DNA of 51,000 nt from Tubiluchus corallicola (GCA_030141605.1 JAQGDQ010000195.1:64001-115000), one strand, 5' to 3'. Positions 23,990 through 33,740 are shown, numbered from the stretch's first letter. The notes: generated by a model from the letters alone, not told the origin. Program-made: numbers and translations.

Positions 23990-24480
23990 AAGTTTGAAAA
24001 ACTCGTCTTCAAATTTTATGTCGCTTACATGCTGTCTTATTGCATACAGAGCTTGCACTAGCAGTAACGTTGTACAAAACTAGTGAATTAAACTCCCGTA
24101 ATGACTGTTAATCACAGGTATTTTAACGGTAATTCGTTTGAAAAATGTTTAGATAGCATTAGCTTACATTGCTCAAAGTTTGAAAAAAACAATCAGAGCA
24201 TTCGTAGCACACTCTTGACTAACTAAACAAAATTTTTAAAAAACGTTAGGTTGTCAATAAAATTGTGTGTTTTTGGTGAATACATAGTGCGCACTGGGAT
24301 AGCGATGTAGTGACGTTTTACCAGGTGGCGCGAACATTTAAAATTATTAGGAATTTTCCAATTACTTAAGTCTTTCAAACAGGTAAGCGTAATGTTAAGT
24401 AAATCAACTTTGTTTGGAAAGTTCTTTAGGATATGCGTGTATTTTGAAATCCCCCTTTCTTTCCCTTTAATTATAAAGGC
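23990..24480 (+). repeat. Dispersed family D, full-length copy
   Basis: Landmarks in order: ctcgtcttcaaattttatgt, gctgtcttattgcatacaga, gcagtaacgttgtac, aatcagagcattcgtagcac, ttgactaactaaacaaaa, ttgtcaataaaatt, gcactgggatagcgatgtag, gcgcgaacatttaaaa and the end block shared with 22612. About 490 bp, no coding capacity, no obvious terminal inverted repeats. Confidence 0.85.
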
Positions 24481-25607
24481 GTTTACAACTGCCGTTTAGT
24501 TTGTGTTTTCGTTCACTAGGCGACGCTAGTAACAAGTACACAGAACACCTACGAGCGTCAGCTTGGGTCCTAAAAATCCGATGATTCAGTTACTCACCCA
24601 CTCTGTCCGTCACTCTTTTTCAACTTCAAAAATATTATTTCATTCATCCAAGTTAGTTGTATAATTTTTGAGATAAATTTTTAAAAGCGGGCTTAATAAC
24701 CCTACCACAATAACAGTTCATTTGTGGCAGTTTAAACTCTAAGGAGAATGACACAAAATTTTTATGTCAAACCTAAGTTTATCAACTAAGTATTTAATTC
24801 CTATAATTAAAAGAAAATTTTACAAAATAACAAATAGAACTCTGACGATATATATATATATATATATACTTGCGGATGCGTTATAGGAAAAGACTGGTAG
24901 GTGTGAAATTACGTTTTATTTGCATGCAAAATTAAATTAAATTATTTGATTTCAAAAATTAGTTTCTAAGGCAACTCCAAAAAATTCAGTTAGTCTGACT
25001 CTTGTTAGTATAACACGTTCTATCTTTCTACCGACCTTTGTTGCCTGTTAGCGTATTCATAACAGGTAAATATTAATGATTTATTGCACTTTGCATTATG
25101 GTATCCGATACAAGAAAGACAATTTCAATACAAATTCGAACAATAGGTCTACATTCATACTGTAATGTTTGTTTTACATTTTATGGGGTTAATGATACTA
25201 TCAAATGTTTACTTTTTTAAGTTTCTTGGGAAAACATTAGTGTGTACGTGCAAAAACGTTTCCAGTTTACCTTGTTACATTTTTATACAAATTGGGTAAA
25301 AAATCTCGGTTCCATGACACAGTTAAAAAGGGTTTATTTTTTGTGTTCAGTCTGGATACTACTTTTATATGATATTAAATTCTTTCTACTATAATAGTTA
25401 CAGAACGTAACGGCCAAGCTACGTTGCACCTGCGCGTTAGGGAAAAACAAGATATCTTCATATTGAAAACAAGTGTGTTTAAAACTCTATTTTCATAATG
25501 GGAAGGGATACGCGATACGAGAAAAGTTGGAGAACTTGCCAGATTAAAAAATTTTCTCTCGTCCTACACAAAAATGTTCGTTCAACAAACTGCCGTGCAG
25601 ACTCGAA
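24481..25607. other. No gene confirmed
   Basis: A TA run lies at about 24849-24868. A minus-strand donor-like gtgagtaact near 24585-24594 follows an open stretch of 50 bases, but its phase does not join the candidate exon at 23.9 kb. Confidence 0.4.
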
Positions 25608-25648
25608 GTCACGTGACCAGCGTCACGCACGGACGCACAACCACGTCA
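25608..25648. promoter_or_regulatory. Promoter-like cluster: palindromic E-box and CRE-like site
   Basis: gtcacgtgac at 25608-25617 is the full palindromic bHLH-zip (USF/MITF-type) site, and acgtca at 25643-25648 is a CRE half-site, in a patch with several CpG. It lies about 1.7 kb upstream of the candidate minus-strand exon. Function is inference. Confidence 0.3.
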
Positions 25649-26929
25649 TAGTGATACCCTTGAGGTCGCTATCATCATAAAATTTTAGCGAAATTCTATT
25701 TCAGGCTTTATTATTTATCAAAATGTTAGTTTTCTTTTTTACCTTCTACTCCTACGTTCAACGCAGAATAACTTTTAGCAGTTTTTGTTTTATTGATGTC
25801 ATATTGTCGTTCAGGTAAGGCATAAAATTGTAATTGTTACTGGCGCACGGGGCCGTTGCTTCGCAGCCAGCGCTACCGCTGCTGTTTTTAAACATCTTTT
25901 TTTGTACTTAATTTAAACGAAAAGACTCATCACTTAGCATATTCAGTTTATTTTACCGCTATTACTTAAAATATAGCAAAGAAAATTGCAAAAAACTGTC
26001 TATAAAGCATGAAGTTTAAGGAAGAACCAACCCCCGAAAAACATTTATTGCAATTTAATATACAATTATGAATATTGAAATCACCACACACGATATGCGC
26101 ATAAAATGCATTGCTCAAAAATGTAAAAAATTTAAATATTTTTTGTCTCCCGCCAAACGAACGTCGCTACCTGCGTATTTGAAAAAAATGACGTAAGCTG
26201 TAACTGCTGGGCAGCGTGAATGCTGTGAAAGCAAGCTCTGTGAAGGTACGCGTTGAGAAATTTCGGCAGTTTACTCAGGAGTTCAGTTATTCTAGCGTTG
26301 TATTTAGCTGTGTAAAAATTAGTCATTTGATCAATTATGACCAAGATTAAAGTGGTTACGTAGCTTTAACTCACAGGATTATACCGTAAAATGTGCAAGT
26401 AGTATACATTAATTGCGTAAATGTAATTAATTTACAGACTTTTGTTGACTTTCAGATACAAATGTAAACTTGCGCGCATACAGTAGGTACCGGGTGGGTT
26501 ACTTAGTTCGTAGAGTTCGCTCTATAAGATAAAAAAGATTGCTGAAGCACTTGGCAGAATAAGTGTTTATATTGCACGGTAACCAGATGACGCCATTTTT
26601 CACCAAAATGAGCGCGAGCAAGCGTGAAGTGATTGCGATTTTAAATTGAAATTGTTAATTACACGAAGCGCTTATTACAATTTCATTGCTTAAACTTTCT
26701 AACATTTTTCTCAAATATTAGAATAAGCTCAATCTTCCCCAGAGATTTAGCTTTTGCTTAAAATTATGTTACCACTGTGAGGAAATTTCAGTCGCTGCTA
26801 ACTGGTGGACTTCGTAACTGTTCGTAAACGGCTAAACGCATCATGACTTCGAAAGCGCCTGCTTCTGCAGCTTACGGTTACCTAATGTTCAATGTGGCGT
26901 GCAACAATATCACAAAGCAATCAAATTTT
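25649..26929. other. No gene seen
   Basis: Mixed A+T-rich DNA. The 70-codon minus-strand frame at 26132-26344 is unrecognised. Confidence 0.45.
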
Positions 26930-27390
26930 TTGTACTAAGATACCAAGATTCTTTCTAGTCTCAGAAATTAAGATTGCAAAAATGAAGGAGATATTTCAAT
27001 TAAATTCGGCAATGTAATACCTCGACAAAGCTAGTCTTTTTGTCCAATATGGACTACGATTCTAATAACTCTCAGAAATAATGATTCCAACTAAAATAAA
27101 GAAGATATTTCAAATAAATTTAGGAACCTGATACCTCAACACAACTACTCTTATTTTTTCCAACATGGACTAAGAAAGTCATTCGAATCTCAAAAATAAA
27201 GATTGCAAAAGTAAAGGCGATATTTCAATTAAATTAAGCAGCGTGACATTTTAACGTAGCTAGCTTTATTTGCCTTCTTTCATGGAGTTTTTGTATCCCA
27301 GAAATGGGGTTGACTTAAAATAAAGGAGGTATGTAATTTAAATTTAGTGACCTCATACATGCATTCGGCTAGTCTTATTTTTCTTCGGGT
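26930..27390. repeat. Four diverged ~110-118-bp tandem units
   Basis: Segments such as tctcagaaattaagattgca, gatatttcaattaaattcgg, gatacctcaacacaactact and tagtctttttgtccaatatgg recur, anchored at 26961, 27072, 27190 and 27298. Confidence 0.75.
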
Positions 27391-28545
27391 GATCTTCAAT
27401 CTGCCCAGCAGCCGTATTATGAGCATCATTAGTTTGTAGGCATCATTAGGTTAGTAGGTATACAAAACCCTAGCAGGTGCAGATCTGTAATTATTGTTGC
27501 TGTGTCTCTTTTAAACGCCGCTGCGCAATGTTATGGAAAATAAAGACTGTGGAAGATTATTATATACCCTAAACCGTATCATTTTCAGTTTTTGATACAA
27601 TATCTTCAATTAGCGCACGCTACAAAACTTCAGCTTTTTATACGGGAATAAAGGTTCTCTATAGTAAGCCAATTACTCGCATTAAAGCACCATTAGTACG
27701 GTGAAATGCAAGCTGGATTAGCAGAAATACGAGTAATATTAAACTTTGCTTACTGGTAATGAAGATAATGACAAATATATTATAACCCTAATAATGAAAT
27801 ACCGCTATTATACCGGTCCGGTGTGATATACAGCCTTTTACAAAGGGGTATAGAAACAAAAGTTCGAGGTCATCCAAATCCATTCCTGGTTGCTAAAATA
27901 GTTAAGGCACATTGTCTCCACGTTTTATTACATGGCACTGAATTATGTCAGGAATTTGTAAGCTTTATGGTATGGAATAACGTATATAGAGAAATTTGGT
28001 ACTTGTACTCACGTAGAAATCACGTAGTCTACGTACTACAGTACTTTCGGTTAATCCTTTTCCATTCCATGTATACTGGGAATAGAGAGCAAGAGGACTA
28101 TTACAGTCATAAAATGTTTTAATTAATCGTATTGCATTTCATTATTATCATGGGTAATCCGAGTTTTGGAAGAAATGTGTGGAATTCAGAATATAAGTTT
28201 GATTTAATAATTGGCAACTCAACGAAAGAAACTGTCAGATCTGTAGACATTCGTCACTTTATGAGCAGTATGAACAATATGAATCAATTAATGTGATCAA
28301 AAATTTGTATGAAGCAAATGTGTACAGAAGTTTCATGGCAGTACAATTAATTTTACATTTTTCTAAAAACCTCCATTTTTGTACTAACGCGTTTTAAACT
28401 ATTTACCTACAAATTAGTTCTCTTATAAATATGTTTATAGTCCTTGCTTGTTTTTAATAGTACATTTTATTTTTTTCTTGTGTGTCGCATATTTTAATAC
28501 AGGAGCTGTACTTTTTGTAGGTAAGAAAGTCAATAAACAAATAAT
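27391..28545. other. No gene confirmed
   Basis: A 99-codon frame (27823-28122) begins with GTG and has no recognisable domain or conserved neighbour. I cannot support it as a gene. Confidence 0.4.
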
Positions 28546-28656
28546 AAAAGTGCTAATGCAGAACAATCTATTACATCAACGTGCTGCTGAAACAATAGAA
28601 GCTATCGTACCCAAAGCCTCAATTCAATTGTCTTGTTCAGTCGGCAAGCTATATGG
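28546..28656 (+). repeat. Dispersed coding-like segment F, copy 1
   Basis: This copy translates to KVLMQNNLLHQRAAETIEAI then VPKAS. The minus-strand copy near 32.8 kb gives VLVQNNLLHQSVAESESIMP then KKLYK. DNA similarity runs to ggcaagctatatgg versus agcaagcttaaag, just before the MITE. The protein-level similarity suggests an old coding piece of a mobile element or duplicated exon; I do not recognise the family. Confidence 0.45.
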
Positions 28657-28658
28657 AT

Positions 28659-28933
28659 CGTTCAGACTGGCGAGTTTTCTGCGTGAATTTTCTCTGTGTG
28701 AACTGCTTTGCGAGTTACTGGCAAGAAATTGTGAACTCTACGAAACTTGCTGCGGATTACTTTCCTGCGAGTTACTATCTAGTATGAAAGCGTCGGCGTG
28801 TTACTCTCGGCACTTCTCGTAGTAAAGAGAGAGAGGAGAGTGACAGCTCACGCTTACTGTCGGAGAGTTACTGAACGTGCTTGCAAGTTACTTGGTGATT
28901 TACTTTTGCGAAACAAACTCGCTAGTCTGAACG
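28659..28933. mobile_element. Foldback MITE, about 275 bp
   Basis: Left end cgttcagactggcgag (28659-28674) and right end ctcgctagtctgaacg (28918-28933) are inverted repeats matching at 15 of 16 bases. The interior contains several diverged copies of a gcgagttact motif. No clear target duplication is visible, so the superfamily is unknown. The element interrupts the end of a repeated segment that has a second copy near 32.8 kb. It contributes the Cys/Leu-rich half of a meaningless open frame at 28448-28822. Confidence 0.65.
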
Positions 28934-29126
28934 CGTCGTGAGGATATGGCAGAACAGCGGACTCGCACAAGTCAAGATCCTCCAACAGGTCTCGCTGATG
29001 TTTCACAAAATTTTCTATTGAATACTATGAACTATGAATACTATGGCTATGGCATAACTTTTTGGGTCATCTAAGCGTCAACTGTGTCTTTCAGTGGTGC
29101 GTTAGGTATAGCTGAAGTATAGTATA

Positions 29127-29865
29127 CTCTAATCTAATCTAGTCTAGTCTAGTCTAATCTAATCGAATCGAATCGAATCGAATCTAATCTAATCTAATCT
29201 AATCTAATCTAATCTAATCTAATCTAATCTAATCTAATCTAATCTAATCTAATCTAATCTAATCTAATCTAATCTAATCTAATCTAATCTAATCTAATCT
29301 AATCTAATCTAATCTAATCTAATCTAATCTAATCTAATCTAATCTAATCTAATCTAATCTAATCTAATCTAATCTAATCTAATCTAATCTAATCTAATCT
29401 AATCTAATCTAATCTAATCTAATCTAATCTAATCTAATCTAATCTAATCTAATCTAATCTAATCTAATCTAATCTAATCTAATCTAATCTAATCTAATCT
29501 AATCTAATCTAATCTAATCTAATCTAATCTAATCTAATCTAATCTAATCTAATCTAATCTAATCTAATCTAATCTAATCTAATCTAACCTAACCTAAGCT
29601 AAGCTAAGCTAAGCTAAGCTAAGCTAGGTAAGGTAAGGTAATGTAATGTAATGTAATGTAATGTAATGTAATGTAATGTAATGTAATGTAATCTAATCTA
29701 ATCTAATCTAATCTAATCTAATCTATTCTAATCTAATCTAATTTAAGCAAGGCTAAGCTAAGCCAACCTAACCTAACCCAATCTACTCTAATCTTATCTT
29801 ATTTTGTATAATGTAATCTAGTCTAATCGAATCTAATGTAACCAATTTATTCTAATCTAGATTTT
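29127..29865. repeat. (AATCT)n pentanucleotide satellite
   Basis: About 740 bp of a 5-bp unit, mostly pure AATCT. Variant units occur in blocks: AATCG near 29160, AAGCT at about 29595-29625, AAGGT at about 29626-29640, AATGT at about 29641-29690, then AATCT again with decay. The array runs into the last codons of the neuropeptide gene. It is not the TTAGGG or TTAGG telomere repeat. Confidence 0.95.
29846..29851 (-). promoter_or_regulatory. AATAAA overlapping the neuropeptide stop codon
   Basis: Read on the minus strand, the last codons are GAA TAA followed by ATT, so the hexamer AATAAA contains the stop codon. It is the only obvious poly(A) signal next to the gene, because the sequence beyond is pentanucleotide satellite. 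If used, the 3' UTR would be only about 15-30 nt and lie entirely in satellite DNA. Confidence 0.4.
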
Positions 29866-30515
29866 CTTCCTTCGATTGTTACATTGCAACCAACCACAGT
29901 AACAGTAAAGGTCTTACCGTCTGTATCAAGGTCCTGCATTAGTTGTCGAGACATTTGGTACTCTATTGGTGACACTTCAATTTCTGATCGTTTTCCGAAG
30001 GCCGATCCTAAACTGTTCCATCCTCGTTTACCGAATGCCGAACCTAAACTGTTCCAACTTCGTTTACCGAATGCCGATCCGAGCGAGTTCCATCCCCGTT
30101 TTCCGAAGGCCGATCCCAAACTGTTCCATCCCCGTTTTCCGAACGCCGATCCCAAACTGTTCCAGCTGCGTTTGCCGAACGCCGAGCCGAGCGAGTTCCA
30201 ACCACGTTTTCCGAAAGCCGATCCCAGACTGTTCCAACCTCGTCGTTCTCTGTCCTGATCGAGTTCCTCTGATTCGCGTTTACCGAAAGCCGATCCGAGG
30301 GAATTCCAGCCTCGTTTGACCTCAGGCTCGACATCAGTCCAACTACGCTTACCAAAAGCAGCGGCTAGGTCATTCCAACCACCCCGCTTTTCGACATCAC
30401 TATCACTATTCGATAATTGTTCTTGCTCCTGTCCTTCGCTTTTTTTGGCAAGTACTACAAATGCATATAACATGAAAATGCCAATAGTTGTGAATAATCG
30501 TTGTGAATCAGCCAT
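29847..30515 (-). CDS. Neuropeptide precursor with nine W(X)6Famide peptides (MIP/allatostatin-B-like)
   Basis: This 222-residue secreted prohormone is read from ATG at 30515 to TAA at 29849-29847. Residues 1-27 form a signal peptide with the hydrophobic core FTTIGIFMLYAFVVLA. After a KR site follow nine peptides, each ending in Gly-Lys-Arg (amidation plus dibasic cleavage): GGWNDLAAAF at 45-54, GWNSLGSAF six times and SWNSLGSAF twice. Two acidic spacers, SWTDVEPEV (58-66) and ESEELDQDRE (81-90), also end in dibasic sites. A 46-residue tail with one Cys closes the protein. The open frame extends 19 codons upstream, but that stretch crosses a splice-acceptor-like site, so I chose the Met before the signal peptide. 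Known family: myoinhibitory peptides are W(X)6Wamide, as in cockroach GWQDLQGGWamide. Here the last Trp is Phe, so the receptor assignment is inference. Ser and Leu in different copies use AGT-TTA or TCG-CTC, which indicates selection on the peptide. Confidence 0.93.
   Translation of the reverse strand: MADSQRLFTTIGIFMLYAFVVLAKKSEGQEQEQLSNSDSDVEKRGGWNDLAAAFGKRSWTDVEPEVKRGWNSLGSAFGKRESEELDQDRERRGWNSLGSAFGKRGWNSLGSAFGKRSWNSLGSAFGKRGWNSLGSAFGKRGWNSLGSAFGKRSWNSLGSAFGKRGWNSLGSAFGKRSEIEVSPIEYQMSRQLMQDLDTDGKTFTVTVVGCNVTIEGRKSRLE
29988..30239 (-). repeat. Seven 36-bp coding repeats inside the neuropeptide gene
   Basis: Residues 93-176 are encoded by seven contiguous 36-bp units (peptide plus GKR). 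The block is much more C+G-rich than its surroundings. Units vary at synonymous positions, including AGT versus TCG for Ser and TTA/TTG versus CTC/CTG for Leu. The only amino-acid variation is Gly or Ser at the first position. Confidence 0.9.
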
Positions 30516-30550
30516 ATTGCCTTTTCGTATGCGTGTGAGCGGCCTTTTAC

Positions 30551-30575
30551 CTAAACAAAAAGCAAAAAACAATAA
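30551..30575 (-). other. Probable 3' splice site upstream of the neuropeptide exon
   Basis: On the minus strand a pyrimidine-rich run, ttttgctttttgtttag, ends at 30551 and is followed by gtaaaaggccgc, 35 nt before the ATG. This makes the coding region one exon preceded by an intron in the 5' leader, a common layout for neuropeptide genes. The first exon was not found; it may lie in the CpG-containing region near 31.2 kb. Confidence 0.5.
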
Positions 30576-31219
30576 TATATTATCAAAGCACGACGTTGGA
30601 TTCTAGAAACGTTAAACAAAACTGTTTTTGTAAAAATTATGTTTATAAGCCAAACAAATAGATTTTCTTATATTTTTGGTAGGTAGTGCTAAATATTGAA
30701 CAGTACAAAAGACTCGAAACACGCGTAAAAAGGATTATTAGTTTCATACACGTAATTCTTTTTCATACTTATTGCATAATCGCTGTTTTACTCGGATTTC
30801 TCGTCAGCATCTCTCCTCCCGACTCTTACAGCCATAGTCTTGCAGCACCATCTATCGTTTAAAATACGTGTTATTTTTCGCTCAGTTTAATGACTTTTCA
30901 ATTATTCTAATTTTGTAAAAAGACACCAGACACCGTTGGAAATTCTCACAAACGATAACTAAAATTTTAGTTAAACTGAGTCCTTACTCACTCCTGGAGT
31001 AGCCTATTTGCCTCGGCTCCTATGAATAGGCTACCGCTAGGAAGATACTTGAGGAGAATAAGGGCGCAAGCTACACTAAATAGCGATTGTTGTGAGAATT
31101 TCCAATTGCGTCTCGTTACAATTACTGCAATCCAGCATGCGTGAGATTATGGCGAAGACGCAACTGATTGTTGACTATTTCATCTTTGACATTTTTGCAA
31201 ATCTCTCGCGGCGGTTACA
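30573..31219. other. Upstream region of the neuropeptide gene
   Basis: It should contain the intron and perhaps the first exon of the neuropeptide gene. A perfect hairpin lies at 30999-31034. No TATA box could be assigned. Confidence 0.4.
30999..31034. other. Perfect 10-bp inverted repeat
   Basis: gtagcctatt (30999-31008) and aataggctac (31025-31034) flank a 16-base loop. Confidence 0.7.
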
Positions 31220-31231
31220 CGCGCATGCGCA
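31220..31231. promoter_or_regulatory. NRF-1-type palindromic site
   Basis: cgcgcatgcgca matches the NRF-1 consensus YGCGCAYGCGCR exactly. In animals this site marks proximal promoters, so it could belong to a promoter 0.7 kb upstream of the neuropeptide exon (minus) or to an unseen plus-strand gene. Confidence 0.35.
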
Positions 31232-31770
31232 CGTCTTCATAGTAAAAACACCATCAGAACAATTGGTTACCTTTGTAAAAATGGCAAAATAACAAAAGCA
31301 ACAAAGGCCTAGTCAACACAGAAAATTAAATTCTGTCTCTCTGTAATGAAATCACGCAACACATAATTCAGTTTTACTACCGTTTCCATTCACAGATCAA
31401 TATTGGCGAGACAAAATTCTGATTGCTTTGTTTTGTTTAGATTTACTGTAACACTTTGTTTACTATTTACAGGATGGTACATAACCTTTTGCTAAGAGTC
31501 TTGGGGTGCCGACACAGTGAGTAACGGTAGAGACCGTTTACAACGTCAAAGAATTGTTGAATAATATTTAGTATCATAGTTTTCTTTTTCCGTTTTTTTG
31601 TGCATAGTTGTAAATATGTTTGATTTTATTCGTCATCACTGCACAGTAGTTTAGATTGCACTGACGCATTTGCCTTCAGCAGTGTAAGTTTTTATTAACT
31701 TACACTGATTGATTATCTCTGTAAAGTTTTTATCAGTGATTATCAATGTGTTTTAATGGCAAATAAAGAT

Positions 31771-31774
<4 letters not shown>

Positions 31775-31802
<28 letters not shown>
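31775..31802. repeat. (TA)n microsatellite
   Basis: About 14 TA units directly in front of the transposase relic. Tc1/mariner elements target TA. Confidence 0.9.
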
Positions 31803-31806
<4 letters not shown>

Positions 31807-31811
31807 CGTTG

Positions 31812-32126
31812 AAGGCCCCGTGCAAGTCGCAAAGCCTTGCAAAGCCAATGAAAGCCAGTATGATCAGAACAGTGACCTGAAAATTCTGGGATTATTTTTT
31901 CAATTGAGGAGAATGGCCTGGGAATTCTCTAGACCTCAACACCGCCAAACACCTCGGAGCTATCCTGAAAGACAAAGCGGACGTTCAGTCGCTTAGTTGA
32001 GCAAAGAACACGCAATAGTCAGTATTCAAATATGAATCTTATGCAACATCTGCGAGATTTCTTGGAGGATCTTGCATTTTTCCAGCCACTGCTCTGCCAT
32101 ACGCTTAAAGGACAAGAAAAGGGGTA
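31812..32126 (+). pseudogene. Tc1/mariner transposase C-terminal relic
   Basis: One frame from 31812 reads LKAPCKSQSLAKPMKA, then KFWDYFFN, a stop, and GEWPGNSLDLNTAKHLGAIL followed by KDKAD. This matches the APCHK...WPGNSPDLNPxEN(I/L)WxxLKD block of Tc1-like transposases; the Asp of the S-x-D-L-N motif belongs to the catalytic triad. A +1 shift near 31990 then gives LVEQRTRNSQYSNM and NLMQHLRDFLEDLAFF, then QPLLCHTLKG, the usual C-terminal helix region. In-frame stops and the frameshift show it is dead. The 5' part is missing: a (TA)n microsatellite at 31775-31802 abuts the relic. Confidence 0.8.
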
Positions 32127-32339
32127 CGCGAAGTAGGTTTCAGAAAAATCGCCTTAAAATGTTATGTTACTTTACAGCATTTTTATGCATGTATCGTACT
32201 CGCGTTGGAAGGTTTTTTGTTTTTTTTTCATTTTAAATCTCCCTCATTACTGTTCTGAAGTCGCCATTACATGACGCCACCTACGTAAACATAATTCGGG
32301 CGAAGAAAAGGAAACGCAAAATTATGTTCTAAAAACTTT

Positions 32340-32725
32340 GTATCACTGTATTACTGTATTACTTAGCATTTCACTTACTTGCTAGAAAGACTTACGTAAC
32401 TAGAAATAACATTTTAAAATGTTCGTGCCAATTGGAAAAATGTTGCTGACTCCAGGGTGCGCCACTCACTAGCCAAAAACGTTTTAATCTTATCGACTAG
32501 ATACAGTAATTTCAAATTTTACTTATTTAGTAACGTGTGTGCTACGAATGCTCTGATTATTTTTTCAAACTTAACGTTATGGTGTCTAAACTTGTTTCAA
32601 ACGACCTACCATTAAAATGGCTGCGCCTAACGGTCATCGCGGAGTTTAAATTTACAAATTTTATGCAGCGTTACTGTCGACGCAAGCCCTGCATGCAATT
32701 TATATGAATTTTCAAGACGAATTTT
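32340..32725 (-). repeat. Dispersed family D, inverted copy
   Basis: Reverse complement of the 23990 copy: it holds the attcgtcttgaaaattcata, cagtaacgctgca, aatcagagcattcgtagcac and gttcgtgcc landmarks. The segment cattaaaatggctgcgccta corresponds to the accgttaggcgcac...ttttaacgg part of the 37.4-kb copy. Confidence 0.8.
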
Positions 32726-32759
32726 AATCCTTATGTAAGTGGAGGGTTTTCCTGTGCTT

Positions 32760-32862
32760 TAAGCTTGCTGACTCTCGGCGCTTATACAATTTCTTGGGCA
32801 TGATAGATTCGCTTTCAGCAACACTTTGATGTAATAAATTGTTCTGTACTAATACCGCTGTT
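32760..32862 (-). repeat. Dispersed coding-like segment F, copy 2
   Basis: This is the counterpart of 28546-28656 without the MITE. The minus-strand reading VLVQNNLLHQSVAESESIMP lacks the insertion and continues as KKLYKRRESASLKH. It adjoins a copy of family D at 32340-32725. Confidence 0.45.
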
Positions 32863-33427
32863 TCTGTAGGAATAGGCCATGTATCACCCCGATGTCCGTA
32901 TTTCATTATTTAGGCTAGGTATTGCTATTGTCTTTGTCAAGCAAAAAAGTTTAAAATTGCCCAACTTTTTGCTAGTCCAGCTCACGTTCACCAGTTTTCT
33001 GTGCATAAGAAATAAAATGATGAAAGAGCATAGCAACTATGACTTTAGTCAACCTGATCACTCGCCATACATATATCAATCCATTTTAATGTAGTTGTCG
33101 TGGTACGTCTTGCATGCATAAGCGAAGGAAGTTACAACCCGAGGCTAAAAAAGCCTGATATTAGCGGGCGTGCAGAGTGTGACTAAATAAGCTGTTAATC
33201 AAGCTAGTGTAGCTGTCATCCCCAGATTAATAAAGTGTTAGACACGACGCAGAACATTAGAAAAAACAGAGTTAGGGTGGAAAAGCCGAGTAAAATTCAT
33301 TTTTCAGCAACTCTTGATTATGTACTTCCCGGTGTGGGCAAAGGCTGGACTGACTTGCTTAAGACAGCTTGGAGTTAGCTGCACTAACATCAAATGATTT
33401 TCGGACGATAATCCAAATAACTACAAA

Positions 33428-33479
33428 CCCTCTCCCTCCCTCCCTACCTCCCTCCCTCCCTCCTCCGCCCTCTCTCTCT

Positions 33480-33554
<75 letters not shown>

Positions 33555-33740
33555 CCTCCCTCCCTCTCTCTCTCCCTCCCCTCTCTCTCTCTCTCTCTCT
33601 CTCCTTCTCTCTCTCGTTCTCTCTCTCTCTCTCTCTCTACTTTCTCTCTCTCGTTCTCTCGTTCTCTCTCTCTCTCGTTCTCTCTCTCCTTTCCTCCCCC
33701 TCTCTCTCTCTCTCTCTCTCCCTCCTCTCTCTCTCTCTCC
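33428..33740. repeat. Polypyrimidine (CT)n / CCCT tract
   Basis: Over 300 bases of almost pure pyrimidine; it causes the Ser/Leu and Arg/Glu open frames on both strands. Confidence 0.97.

Noticed and set aside
27823-28122. 99-codon frame as a gene
   Set aside because: Begins with GTG, has no recognisable domain, splice context or repeat relation; open by chance as far as can be seen.
28448-28822. 124-codon frame with Cys/Leu-rich C-terminal half
   Set aside because: Chimera of dispersed segment F and the interior of a foldback MITE.
29127-29865. Pentamer array as a telomere or interstitial telomere
   Set aside because: AATCT/AGATT is not a known animal telomere unit, and the array lies between unique sequence with a gene beside it.
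29884-30606. Plus-strand frames of 96-124 codons opposite the neuropeptide gene
   Set aside because: Shadow frames of the 36-bp coding repeats; the minus frame has the signal peptide, dibasic sites and silent-site variation.
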